From Corylus avellana (lineage: Eukaryota > Streptophyta > Magnoliopsida > Fagales > Betulaceae): 64,000 bases of DNA. Positions 12,526 to 22,543 of the stretch are shown one piece after another (positions within the stretch are counted from its first letter, which is position 1; each line of letters opens with the position of its first letter). The notes under the pieces are model-generated. The model was not told the DNA's origin. It worked only from the letters and a program-made list of their open reading frames with translations, and did no database searches. The translations under genes and the position numbers were made by a program. The stretch covers positions 10,876,571 to 10,940,570 of the forward strand of contig NC_081550.1 in assembly GCF_901000735.1 (NCBI RefSeq). The letters run 5' to 3'.

Positions 12526-13161
12526 ATTGTTTGATTTTTGAATTCAATTTATGTTTGAATTGATTTTATCCTTTTACTAGTTATAATTAGGATTTAATTT
12601 TGCAATTTTTTTTTTTTTTGTTTAATTTTTTAATTTTTAATTTTGTTGCTAAAAAAAAAATAAATAAATAAAAGATTTTATTTTGTTTTTCACTGTTTCG
12701 CAGTTCTGTCAAACTTTCATCTGCACATCAATGCACATACGCTCAAGCGCAATTGTAGTACGCTCGAGCGCACTCACAATCAAGGTAGCAGTGATCCAGT
12801 TGAGCGTGCCTGCGCTCAACAACTTCACGCAAAAGCTCGAGCGCATTAGCGCTCAACGCAGTCAGCAGCACCATTGACAGATCAGCGCTCTTGCACTCGA
12901 GCGCACCTCCACAAACTGCACCAAGACGGATCAATACCAATTTGCCAAATTTTATTTTGGTTCGTTTTGTGAGTTTTGAGTTTTAGTCTTTAATTTTTGG
13001 TATTCTTGTTTAGTTTGATGCTCTTGTGATAGTTTTAATTTTTTTTTTTTATAATACTTATATTTGTTTATTTTATTTTCTTGAAAAATAAAATAAAAAT
13101 AAAATAAATCTGGTTACTGTTTTATGTGTGATATTTGCATGCTAAAGAGTGTGGGTGAAGC
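12526..13161 (+). mobile_element. Leader of the family beta element with CpG-rich repeats
   Basis: Non-coding region between the primer site and the gag-like remnant. The block 12720-12915 contains at least six variants of cgctcgagcgca, several of them palindromic. The rest is T-rich. An open frame at 12683-12877 follows these repeats and does not look like a protein. Confidence 0.5.
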
Positions 13162-13578
13162 ATGGATTTTTCGTTTGGAAATTTTAATGCTTCTCCTAGT
13201 TATAGGACACCAGCTCTTACCAACTATCCTCTCAATTTTTATCCACATGGTCCATGTTCATACTGCTCCAATCCTTATCATAGTTTTAGTAAGTGTCCGT
13301 CTTGGGGACAATTTTTCAAATTTTCATATGAGCAGATGAACACCAATTTCTCCAGCCTGGAGTTTGAATCAAGTTCCAATTTTTACACCCTGGACTTGAA
13401 CAACCATTATGATTTCTCATGGCAAGCTCATGCTACGGGAAATTATGCTCCCCAATCTCATGAACTGCACCATACTGAATATCTGCAGTTCAATAATAAA
13501 TCGTCACAATCCCTCTTGAGACACAACAAGAACCACAAGCTTCAATTGCTCAATGTCTCAAAGTGCCATCGTATGTAA
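13162..13578 (+). pseudogene. Gag-leader-like ORF remnant of the LTR element
   Basis: A 138-residue frame begins MDFSFGNFNASPSYRT. Residues 33-48 carry a zinc-knuckle-like HGPCSYCSNPYHSFSKCP (Cys-X2-Cys-X4-His-X4-Cys). The tail is rich in Asn, Ser, His and Gln. It sits about 640 bases after the primer site, where gag belongs, but no protease, reverse transcriptase or integrase follows within the element. I infer a large non-coding derivative that keeps a short gag-related frame. It stops at 13578 and a second weak coding-like piece continues to about 13720. Confidence 0.5.
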
Positions 13579-15055
13579 AACTTCTCAAGGATTTCTGCAA
13601 ACAAGGTCACAAATCTAGGAACCATGTTCCTAAGTAGACTATTCGAAGCATGCAAGTAAGTTACTTGAGAGGGCGAAACACCCTTCCAAAATGCTACAAA
13701 GTTTTAAAGAAGAAAGGGTGTAAGTGATTGGTTGGACACCCAAATGATTGGGGAAAGTGCAATATTTTTTCTTCTTTTTTATTTCCGCACTTCATTTCTG
13801 AGTTATTAATGTTAGTTTTGTTGATAGGTGTTTTGGTGTTCAAGTTTGCGGGACACCCTGCCCTTTTTCATACCTTGATGTTCCGTACTTCTGGTAATGT
13901 ATTTCTTTACTACACATTGAGGGCAATGCGTAATTCAAGTTGGGGGGTATGGAAAAATACTCTATCGATTTGTTTGTTTTTATCTGTCTAAAAAAAAAAA
14001 AAAAAATGCTATGTTGTTGTTTAGTGTGAGTTAAGCTGTAACTGTGGTTTGATTTTCATTGGTTGGCTTAATATTTTAAACATATCATCATGTCATTAGG
14101 AATCTGAGTCCTTTGACTCATTTTTGGGCTAGAGAGACTTCACTTGTTTTGAGTTGATTATTACGAGCGCATTAACATAGAGTCTGTAAGGTATGAAATT
14201 TGAACTAAATTGTGTGTATCTTGAGATTTGTGGGATGGCTTGTTGATGAATAACCTTGGCTTGAAAATAAAAAATTGAAAAAAAAAAATTATTTTGAGTT
14301 TTTCATTAAGTAACCGGACCTCTTGCCTCATTAAGTATTGGGTGCTCGTGTAAAAATGTGTGAAATTCAAGTTAGTTAATTGTATGGCTAGTTTGGCTTC
14401 GTAACCTTTTTGACTTGAGTTATTAAGCCCTTATGAATGTTTTTACATCTAATGCCCTAAAACCATCTGATTTGGGAGTCATTGGCCTAACACTCGTTAC
14501 ATAGGTCAATTAGAAAGCTTAAGGGGGCCGAGCATTGCACGGCCTACAAAAAAAAAAAAAAAAAAAAAAAAAAAAAGCATATCTTGACTTAAGTCTTGGT
14601 TGTCTTCATCTGATAGAATTCCTATTAACTTTGAGGTACACAAACTTTGAGTAAATTGAAGCCTTATGATTGTATATTAATCTCACTTTGCACTTAATGG
14701 AACATTTGATGTCTTAATTGTCCATTTATGAGTTCTTTGATTTTGGATGCCCTAGTGATTGTGATGATGGTGTTTGTCTTGTTAAAGTCTGTTTATGAAT
14801 GAGAATCATGGTTTATGTGAAACCTTATTCTTTTCAATAACATAGCACTAACAACTTTTGTGGGTATCATTCCTATTCAACTCTCACGAGACTTCACTCG
14901 TCCACTAGGGATGCCTAGGGGTTTAAAAGGCTTGTTGCATATGCTAAATGAAATCGTCTCTCCCACGACAGCGGATTTATGTTTCTTGCTTTGATTTTGT
15001 TTTTAATTTTGTTTTATTAAGGGACTAGCAAAATATAAGTTTGGAGGTTTGTTGA
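13579..15055 (+). mobile_element. 3' internal region of the family beta element, no pol
   Basis: No protein domain is visible. A purine tract (agttggggggtatggaaa) occurs at about 13937, and a long poly-A run at about 14548-14576. The last 220 bases match, inverted, the 3' internal region at 10868-11080, ending with an aagtttggaggt polypurine tract near 15040. A 3' LTR does not follow: sequence of viral type starts within about 40 bases. Confidence 0.55.
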
Positions 15056-15059
15056 GAAC

Positions 15060-15382
15060 AAATTGTTTGTTTCCATTCAGGAATCTAAAATTCAGCACAA
15101 AGTAATTATAGTATTATTAAAAAAGAGATTTTATCTATAGTACTATGCATCTTAAAGTTTCAAAATGATTTGTTAAACCAAAAATTCTTAATTCGAGTTG
15201 ATTGCAAAAGTGTAAAACATGTTTTAGAAAAAGATGTTCAAAATATATCAAGTAAACAGATTTTTGCCGGATGACAATCAATTTTAAGTATTTTTTATTT
15301 TGAAATTGAATACATCAAAGGAGATCAAAATTCTATACCTGATTTCCTCACTCTGGAATTTTTGCAGGGAAGAGATGGCTGA
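15060..15382 (+). pseudogene. Endogenous pararetrovirus piece: C-terminal RNase H of the polymerase ORF
   Basis: Read in the frame of base 15095, this encodes the end of a reverse-transcriptase-associated RNase H. The visible pieces are NYSIIKKEIL, a FLIRVDCKS segment carrying the DCKS aspartate, and EIEYIKGDQNSIPDFLT, in which the conserved final aspartate follows the IKG-type turn. An in-frame TGA interrupts it at 15272-15274. The frame ends at TGA 15380-15382. No integrase follows, which separates it from Ty3 elements; a new ORF follows instead, as in Caulimoviridae. The upstream polymerase part is missing. It is a fossil, not a functional virus. Confidence 0.7.
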
Positions 15383-16657
15383 AAAGCCATACTTAAGTAC
15401 AAATAAAAATAAAATACCTTCAATCAAGTCACAGCCAAGTCATGTAATCCTAAGCCTAGGAAATGTAAACCCTTATGAAACATGTTCACCTATTAACATG
15501 TTGAATAAGTCTCAGGTTCTTGGTTCTCCAAGACCTACTTTCTCATCAACTTTAGCATCACCAAGTCACCCGAACCCTTACCAGTTGGTAGAATGTCCTA
15601 CAGCAACCATTACCCCTACCCAACAAAACTCTTCAAAATCCATACAGCAGCAAAAATTCTATACCAGCCAACCAATTACCCAAATCAATAGATCTAGGTT
15701 TGTCCAAAAAATATATAAAGAAAACCTGTTTTTTATAGAACATGACCAGCGTTATCTCAAGAATCCTTTGGATCTTGTTAAAAGGTATTTCCCTCCTAAA
15801 TGGAATTTCATTCCTTTGCACCCATCCAAATCCATCAATTTCTACAGAGATATTTTACTCCAAACAGCATCAATTACCAAAGATTCAGTTCTGGATAAAT
15901 TCGACCCAGAACAGAAATGAATAATCTTTGATAAGATGTATATAGCAAAAATTATTTCAGCAAAAGAATGGGGCTACCACCCATCTGATCTCAAAGCCCT
16001 TCACGGCCATCAAGTCCAATACAGGTATTATAATTATATTGAAGCATGGTCAAAAGTACTTTTTTATTAAAACAATATAACAACCACTCTTGGTATCTTT
16101 GTTTTGATAACAAATTCAGTAGTCAGCTCTCTTTATGGTTCAACAGATGGTGGCAAAATCATGGGATAATTCCCGATATTTTACATCCAGAACTTGTAGA
16201 TGCATTAAAGCAGTTTTCAACAGCTTACAGAGTTAGTGAAGCAGAGAGTCAATTTCCTTCCTTGCTTCACTTGGCAAAGAAATACAAAATCCAATGGCTC
16301 TTCAAATGGGATTATGCCATTGATCAATGAATTTGCAAATGATACAAATATCTCCGCTGGTAGGACAAATTCAACATTCAGAAAATTCTTTCCTCAATAC
16401 AGAGAGAAATCCCTTCCTTCATACATCAAAGCCAATTCATGGCAAATAAATCACATTTACATACAGAAATTGTTGCATTCATGGCTCAAGTTCAATGTAA
16501 AGAAGACCTAAAAGATCTATGCAGAAACTTTCTCCTTAAAGCTGAAGGGATTGAAGACCATGGAGAACAAAGCCCATCTTCGTCCTCATCTTCTCCAAAC
16601 CAAATACAGCCTTTTTACCAAGAAGCCCATGGACCATTTATTGCATCACACACTTAA
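15375..16657 (+). pseudogene. Endogenous pararetrovirus downstream ORF, broken (Caulimoviridae-like)
   Basis: This ORF starts at ATG 15375, overlapping the RNase H ORF by eight bases in another frame. Its first 180 codons are open: a Ser/Pro/Thr/Asn-rich N-terminal part, then a more structured part around WNFIPLHPSKSINFYRDIL. An in-frame TGA lies at 15918-15920 and the sequence reads on in the same frame. A frame change follows near 16060-16080, and a stop at 16328-16330. Later pieces contain aromatic-rich wording (WFNRWWQNHG) and a serine run near the end. I do not assign a function. The family assignment rests mainly on the RNase H neighbour and the ORF overlap. Confidence 0.6.
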
Positions 16658-17329
16658 ACTCAGTAACACAATAAAAAAATTAATGAGGAGTTAGTATCCT
16701 AATTAATTACATTCATACATTTACCTTATTAATGAGGGAGTTATAATTTTGTCAAGTACTAACTCCTCATTAATCTATGAAACTCCCATATTTTTTCATT
16801 CAATTAAGCAATATATTCTCATTATTAGTAACACATTTTAATAAATATTTTTAGTAACACATTTTAATTAAAATATGGACCAACACTTACCTATGGTGTG
16901 GTTGGAATTCGTTTAGTTTAAAAAAACCGCTTGATCTTTCAATAGACATGTATGATGGGCAAGCTTCTCTCTTAACCATTTCAACTATTTGGGCTTAATC
17001 GCTCAAGCCGAATACTTCACAACAATATGGAGATGATATATTTAAAACACGTCACGTAAGTTGGTGTGAAGAATTCATGGTTTGGTTATTAACTCTGATT
17101 AGATTCACATTATTGAAGAAAAAATTATCATAAAATCAGGTTTGATGCACTAAATTCTCAACATTGATTAGATTCTCATCATTCATGGATAGCAAATATC
17201 AGCCTTAAATGCTAATTAATATATCAGATGGGGCGACAACTACAATTTTTCCTGTACAAATAGTGAATAGATTTTCAGCGTTTCTCCAAGATTGAGAAGT
17301 GAGTGAGAGAGAAAGAAAAAGAGAGAGCT
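16658..17329 (+). promoter_or_regulatory. Upstream region of peptide gene A, duplicated upstream of gene B
   Basis: From about 16880 to the start codon this region aligns with 21290-21747 (shared words such as atgggcaagcttctctc and acaacaatatggagat). A paired ACGT element, acacgtcacgt, lies at 17047-17057. A TATA-like tacaaatagtg lies at about 17255-17265, some 75 bases before the ATG. The matching site in gene B reads ctatacaaatagtg at about 21671-21683, and in gene C at about 26325-26338. The shared position supports these as core promoters. Confidence 0.55.
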
Positions 17330-18176
17330 ATGGGTTTTCAAGCACGACTGTGTTTGTTCTTCTTGCTTACCTTTCTCATAACATGCTTTGCTCGCAAAAT
17401 CCCTTATGGTATGTTACTTTTTTCTTTACCAACAATGTTGAAAAGATGATCTTTTCAAGTCATTTCCTACCGGAGGAGTAGGGAGTAAGGAAAATAACAA
17501 GAAATTGTGAGAGGGCCCTGCTCGGATGGACCCCTTGCCCAAGCAGGAAGTCCCTCCCTGCTCGGGTGCTCGGGTAGAGAAACCCCTCTAATAGACAACT
17601 ACCCAAAAAAGAGGGTTAAAAGTGATAACATAAATCCTCAATTATATTGAATTTTGGTCCACAACAACCATTAGATTCATTTTCTTTGTATTATTTGAAT
17701 TGACTGCATAAGTTATTACCCCTTTGTGCATGGAATGNNNNNNNNNNNNNNNNNNNNNNNNNNNNNNNNNNNNNNNNNNNNNNNNNNNNNNNNNNNNNNN
17801 NNNNNNNNNNNNNNNNNNNNNNNNNNNNNNNNNNNNNTTTTGCAAGTGAGAAGTATGATGATTTCTCAAGGCTGCGATTTCGTACTCCCCTTCCTCCTAC
17901 AACAAATGTGAAGGATGTCCCAATTGTGCTATATCCTCCTCCCACTTATAATGTAACAGGTCGTATTCCCCTTCCAATGGTGCGATATTCTCCTCCCCCT
18001 CCTCCTGTAACAAATGTGGCCACTTCACTTTCGGGTATGTTTGATAATGTTCATATTCATTTATCGACTCATGGATCACTTAATTTGAATACATATTTTA
18101 TAGTATCTTTTTTGATAAATTGTGATTTAAAATTGTATTCGAACCTTGCCGTGTAGGGAATGAAGGGACTCATTGA
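17330..18176 (+). CDS. Small secreted proline-rich peptide precursor, copy A (gap inside)
   Basis: Exon 1 (17330-17408, 26 codons plus one base) encodes MGFQARLCLFFLLTFLITCF-ARKIPY, a signal peptide with a likely cut near Phe-Ala/Arg. The donor is G|GTATGT. Exon 2 begins inside or beside the assembly gap at 17738-17837 and is readable to 18034. It contains YDDFSRLRF, then three proline-rich blocks (TPLPPTTNV, LYPPPTYNV, YSPPPPPVTNV), and ends with LS before the donor. Exon 3 is predicted at 18157 and reads GNEGTH before a stop at 18174-18176, so copy A lacks the tail seen in copy B. The 3' untranslated part probably runs to about 18440, where it matches 23330-23410. No known family is certain. 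The proteins look like small extracellular signalling or wall peptides. Confidence 0.6.
17738..17837. other. Assembly gap (100 N) inside peptide gene A
   Basis: Exactly 100 N. It removes the 3' end of intron 1 and the start of exon 2 of copy A, so the length of its exon 2 is unknown. Confidence 0.99.
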
Positions 18177-20032
18177 CAAAGTTGTGTCCTGCATCACCAA
18201 TAGTGTTTCAGCTTAATCACCAGCAATAAGTTCCATGTCAACAAGAGTTCGAATTGCCATCAACAATCCAAACATATTACTAAGTGTATTGGGAGAAAGG
18301 GATTCTTGTAATTTTTTCTTTATCTTTAATCTTTGTCACGCTCACAATTACTTTGCATTCTAGGTCTAGTCTGTTTTGAATAAGTTGGTGGGTTATATAA
18401 GGTGATGTAAGGATGCTTATTATAATTAATGAATGAATGGGAAGCTTTAAGTTGAGTTCTCTTTTTGCGCTATGAGTTGTCTTTCTTTTCTTGGGCATTT
18501 TACTTTTTAGAAGAAAAAAATTGCATTAACAAAAAAACTTCTAACATAACACACTTATATTTAATACACTTAAAATTATTTTTACATTTACCTTACGCCA
18601 GATAATTTTTTTAACCAAAAAATAAAAAAGTACTGTTTAAAATTTTTTATCAAACGAATAAAATTGTTGTTAAATGTTTTAATCATGCAGCAAAGTCAGA
18701 CCCTTGGGAGACATGTCTACACATTAAAAAAAACTACAATACATTTGTTATATATAGTTTTTAACGGTTCATTTTTAACTTAATTTTTTTTATGAGAAAG
18801 AGAAAAAGGGTAAAATTAATTCTTGACCGTTGAAAAAACTATAGGACATATGATGATTAGCACCTAACTAAGCCAAATCCTAGGATAATAACATGGCAGA
18901 GAATATATGGTTGATAGACTGCAATATATATTTCGTAAAGTAAGCAACGAAAATCAGTTAAAAAGTTTGCTCTGATTAAAAAATAGCCCTCTTGAAAGAT
19001 ATTAATTATCCTGTACAGGAAATTATTTTTATAAGATAGAGATTCCCATTTATTTGTCCTTTTTATTTTTTTTTTTTTTAATATTTCATTAACATTTTGA
19101 AATCACGACAAAATGTTTGATGATCAAATGATCATATAGCTGATCAAGATTAAAGTTTATCCAATGGAATTATACAAGTCCCTATATGTTCCTTAATCAT
19201 GTATCAATAAGTTGTAAAATAATTATAGGAAAATACTAGGTGTTTTCCTCATGTCCTACTGGTCCGAAGTTGATATTATTTTCTAAAAATTTGATAAAAG
19301 AAATAAAGGTCACTTTTTTTTTTAATTTACTTTTTTAGAAAATAATTAATATACACTAAGACCATAAGAAGTAAGAACACTAGGAGAACATTTAGTATTT
19401 CCCATAATTATAGGTGTAGCATTACTCATGAATTTAACTAAAATTTTCTTATAAAATCTTATAAATAAAGAGTAATCAAATGAATTGGGTTAGCAAAATG
19501 TTGGTATGTGATCACGGCGGGGAATTGGTGGCAGCAAAATGTATCACACGTTCCTGTATCTCGGACCCTACTGTGGCAGAAGTTTTAGGTGCAAAAGTTT
19601 AAATTAATATAAAATAATTAATTTAACTATTTAATTAATATTTTAACGTCATCTCTCAAAGAAGAATTTTAGCTTGTATGATGAAATTGAATTTGTATTC
19701 TTATCTTTAACTAAATGTGAGAATATGTTATATATAGGGAATGAAATGGCATTGGTCATGGAAATTGATAAATAACTATCCATCTACGTTTTTGGGGTTA
19801 ATTGGTGGACGAGATTTAGTGGCAACAAATTTTGTTGAAATATGATGAAAATATGATATTATGTTGAAGTTTGTAGAGAAAACTAAATACGAAAATAATA
19901 ATGGAATAGATTTGATCTTAGTAACTCATTTCTATTTTAGTAATACCTAATAGCTAGTAAATACATCTACTATCTTAAAACTCCTAGCTATTTTATAGAT
20001 TAATGGGCCTCGTTTACCATAATAAAATTTCA
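18177..20032. other. 3' region of gene A and gene-free DNA with a degenerate MITE
   Basis: The first 270 bases are the presumed 3' untranslated region of gene A. At about 19235-19405 there is a MITE-like inverted repeat, beginning atactaggtgttttcct and ending with the inverse wording aggagaacatttagtatt. It seems related to the hairpin at 34741-34897. No other gene signal. Confidence 0.45.
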
Positions 20033-20890
20033 GATCCGGCTTAGGTGTGGTAGTGCAAAACTGCCGCACCATGCGATAGCCCAAAACGACTCAGCTTTGG
20101 GTCGTTTTTGCCAATAAAAAATTAATATTTTTAAAGAAAAGAAAAATATTAAAAATTTAAAACTATTAAACAAATACAAGAAAAAGAAAAGGGGTGGCTC
20201 CTGCTTTTCTCACTGGAGATCCTTGGGGAAATTCTCCAAAAACCATGGATCCGCTTTTCTCGCTTCTTCACCACCATATCCCACAAGCTTTTTAGCTTTT
20301 TGCTCTGGGAACTTGTCTATCTCTTTCTGTGAGATAAGAGTGTTGTTGTACTTCATCTTCCACCCATTTTCATTCTGATTTTGTATTCTAAGAGAAGTCT
20401 CCAAAGAAAAGTAATGGGCAGGCCGTAGGGAATGGTATTTGGGTGGTGAAAAATTCTCCAAGCGAGGCAGTGCTGGCCATGGAGGAGAGAAGGACGCCTC
20501 CTGAATTACACAAAACCCGTAAGTCAAAGTTTAAGAGAGAGGGAGAGAGAAAACCATTGGGAATGGTGGGTTCTTCAGGGAGCTGGATAGAGGAGGAGTC
20601 AAAAGAAGGTTGTTGATGGTGTAAAGGAAACTAAAAGTGGTGGAAATGGGTTTAGGAGGTGGCCGAAACCCATGGGGGTGGTTCCTCCACCCCTTTTGAT
20701 TTTTTTTTTTTTTTCTTTTTTAATAGTTTTAATTTTTTAATATTTTAATATTTTAATTATTGATTTTTTAAATATTTAATTAATTTTATATTAATACTTT
20801 AAAAAATTAATTTTTTATTGCCCAAAACTGGGTCATTTTGTGCTACCGCATGGTGCTGTAGTTTTGCACTACCGCACCTAAGCCGGATCC
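20033..20890. mobile_element. 0.86-kb inverted-repeat DNA transposon with unrelated interior
   Basis: The left end reads gatccggcttaggtgtggta and the right end is its inverse (taccgcacctaagccggatc). The terminal inverted repeats extend about 100 bp, through gtagtgcaaaact, a ccgcaccatgcg-like block and caataaaaaattaat. The interior (20190-20700) is richer in G+C and on the minus strand has a 105-codon frame (20210-20527) with a charged C-terminal half (LISQKEIDKFPEQKAKKL). I cannot place that protein; it may be a captured host-gene fragment, as in Pack-type elements. No target-site duplication is clear. Confidence 0.7.
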
Positions 20891-21136
20891 ATAAATTACC
20901 CAACACGCAATTAATTAGGTCATTAACTCACAAAAATGTAATCAAGTTTTCATACGTTTACGGTTTACCTTATCAATTTATAAACAAACAAAAAAAAATT
21001 AAATCCTTATTAATGTAGGAGTTATATTTTAGTCAAGATATTAGCTCCTCATTAATCTATGAAAATCCCATATTTTCTCATTAAATTAACCAATATATTT
21101 TCATTAATTATTATTAACACATTATAATTAAATAAT

Positions 21137-21281
21137 ATTAGTAACACTTTTTTTTTTTTTTTTTTTTACATGTCCACATAAGGGAAGGGGCAGGGGGCAG
21201 GGGATTCGAATTAGTGACTTCCGCTTCATAAAGCGTAGTCTACTATTAATTGAGCTACTTATTGGGGGACATTAGTAACAC
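21137..21281 (-). mobile_element. tRNA-derived SINE with 11-bp target-site duplication
   Basis: The insert is 21148-21270, minus strand. It shows an A-box-like tagctcaattaatagtaga, a B-box-like aattcgaatcccc, and a 3' end atgtggacatgt followed by a poly-A tail (poly-T at 21145-21167 on the plus strand). The same family occurs at 43265-43371 on the plus strand. The flanks ATTAGTAACAC at 21137-21147 and 21271-21281 are identical, a perfect target-site duplication. The insert lies in the promoter region of peptide gene B, about 470 bases before its ATG. Confidence 0.9.
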
Positions 21282-21467
21282 ATTTTAATTTATCTATGGT
21301 GCATGTGGCTGGAATTCGTTTAATTACTTGATCGATATTTCAAAACCCTAGCTCAATAGACATGTATAATGGGCAAGCTTCTCTCCCAACCATTTCAACC
21401 AATTTGGGCTTAATTGCTCAAGTTCAATAGTGAATAATTCACAACAATATGGAGATATGCATTTAAA

Positions 21468-21683
21468 ACACGTCACGTGGGTTGGTGTGAAAAAGTAGCA
21501 TTATAGACAATCCATAGTTCGATTATTAACTCTCATTAGATTCTCACCATTGATGAAAACACCTCATAAAATCCGATTTGATGTGCTGGATTCTTATCAT
21601 TCAAGGATAGCATATCAGCCTTAATTAATCATGGTGGGCGAATTTGTTGTAGGGGCAACTACAATTTTCCCTATACAAATAGT
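21468..21683 (+). promoter_or_regulatory. Promoter elements of peptide gene B (G-box and TATA-like)
   Basis: The sequence acacgtcacgtgg at 21468-21480 carries two ACGT cores, and the second is a perfect CACGTG G-box. The homologous site in gene A (17047-17057) has CACGTA instead. A TATA-like ctatacaaatag lies at 21671-21682, about 75 bases before the ATG. G-boxes bind bZIP or bHLH factors in general; which one acts here is unknown. Confidence 0.45.
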
Positions 21684-21747
21684 GAACGGTCGTGAACAGA
21701 TTTTCACATTGTTTCTCCAAGAGCAAGAGAGTGAAAGAGAGAGAGCT

Positions 21748-22543
21748 ATGGGTTTTCAAGCACAATTGTGTTTCTTCGTCTTGCTAACCTTTTCCATAAC
21801 GTGCCTTGCTCGCAAAATTCCTTATGGTATGTTAACTTTTTTCTTTACTCCTACCGCTCTCTATTCGAAGAGATGAGAGTAAAGGCAATAATAACAAAGG
21901 ATTGTGAGAGAGGCTATGCTCGAACGAGCCCTTTGCTTGGGCAGGAAGTTCTTGCTCAGGTAGTGAAGCCTCTCTCACATACCCTTATCACAAAAATAAG
22001 GTTAGGAGTAATAATATGGATTCTCAGTTGTAAGGGATTTCAGTCCATGAGATCCCTTTTTAAAAAAAAAAAAAAAAAATTATTTTTTTTAGTTTTTAAT
22101 AACCATGAGATCCATTAGATTCATGTTCTTTGTATTATTTGAATCGACTGCATAAGTTAACACCCCCTTGTGCAGGAAATGAAAGGACTTTAGCAAGTGG
22201 GGACTTTGATCAAATGCCAAAGGCGCGTCCTTTTCCCCCTCCTCCTGCCAAGGACTTTGATAATAATCCAAGGGTGCTTCCTTTTCCCCCTCCTCCTGTA
22301 ACAAATGTGGCCACTTTACTTTCAGGTATGTTTGATAATGTTTATATTCATTTTTTTGACTTATGGGATTACCTTTTTGAATGCATATTTTATAGTATTC
22401 TTTGATAAGGATAGAAATCATTTATGATAAAATAGTAATTTAACATGATACTTGAACATCATCGTGCAGAAAACGAGAGGAGTTTGTTCAATGTAGACTA
22501 CGAAGGCCCCCATACGCATCCTTCACGGCCACCTCATAATTAA
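21748..22543 (+). CDS. Small secreted peptide precursor, copy B (100 residues, hormone-like C-terminus)
   Basis: Three exons join in frame: 21748-21826, 22176-22325 and 22470-22543. All introns have GT-AG ends and phase 1. The product has 100 residues. Residues 1-22 or so form a signal peptide (MGFQAQLCFFVLLTFSITCL). A basic stretch ARKIPY follows. Exon 2 encodes two repeats of about 20 residues, each ending in a proline run (RPFPPPPAKDFD, VLPFPPPPVTNVA). Exon 3 encodes ENERSLFNVDYEGPHTHPSR-PPHN and stops. The tail begins with Asp-Tyr, a typical tyrosine-sulfation context, and ends with His-Asn at the very C-terminus. This recalls RGF/GLV/CLEL peptides, though the spacing differs by two residues. 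Other candidates are leguminosin-type proline-rich secreted peptides. I am sure of the gene structure and unsure of the family. Confidence 0.65.

Noticed and set aside
12683..12940. Overlapping ORFs on both strands in the CpG-rich block
   Set aside because: Both follow from the palindromic cgctcgagcgca repeats and are not protein-like.
17642..17945. ORFs spanning the N gap (likewise at 41583-41780 and 53952-54271)
   Set aside because: Their continuity is created by the 100 N run; only splice-consistent exons next to the first gap were kept.
21148..21270. tRNA gene on the minus strand
   Set aside because: A-box and B-box are present, but there is no acceptor-stem pairing or proper anticodon arm. 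The poly-A tail and 11-bp target duplication identify a SINE.
21748..22543. Firm naming of peptide B as RGF/GLV/CLEL
   Set aside because: The DY...HN ends agree, but spacing, proline repeats and exon number differ, so the name is given only as a resemblance.
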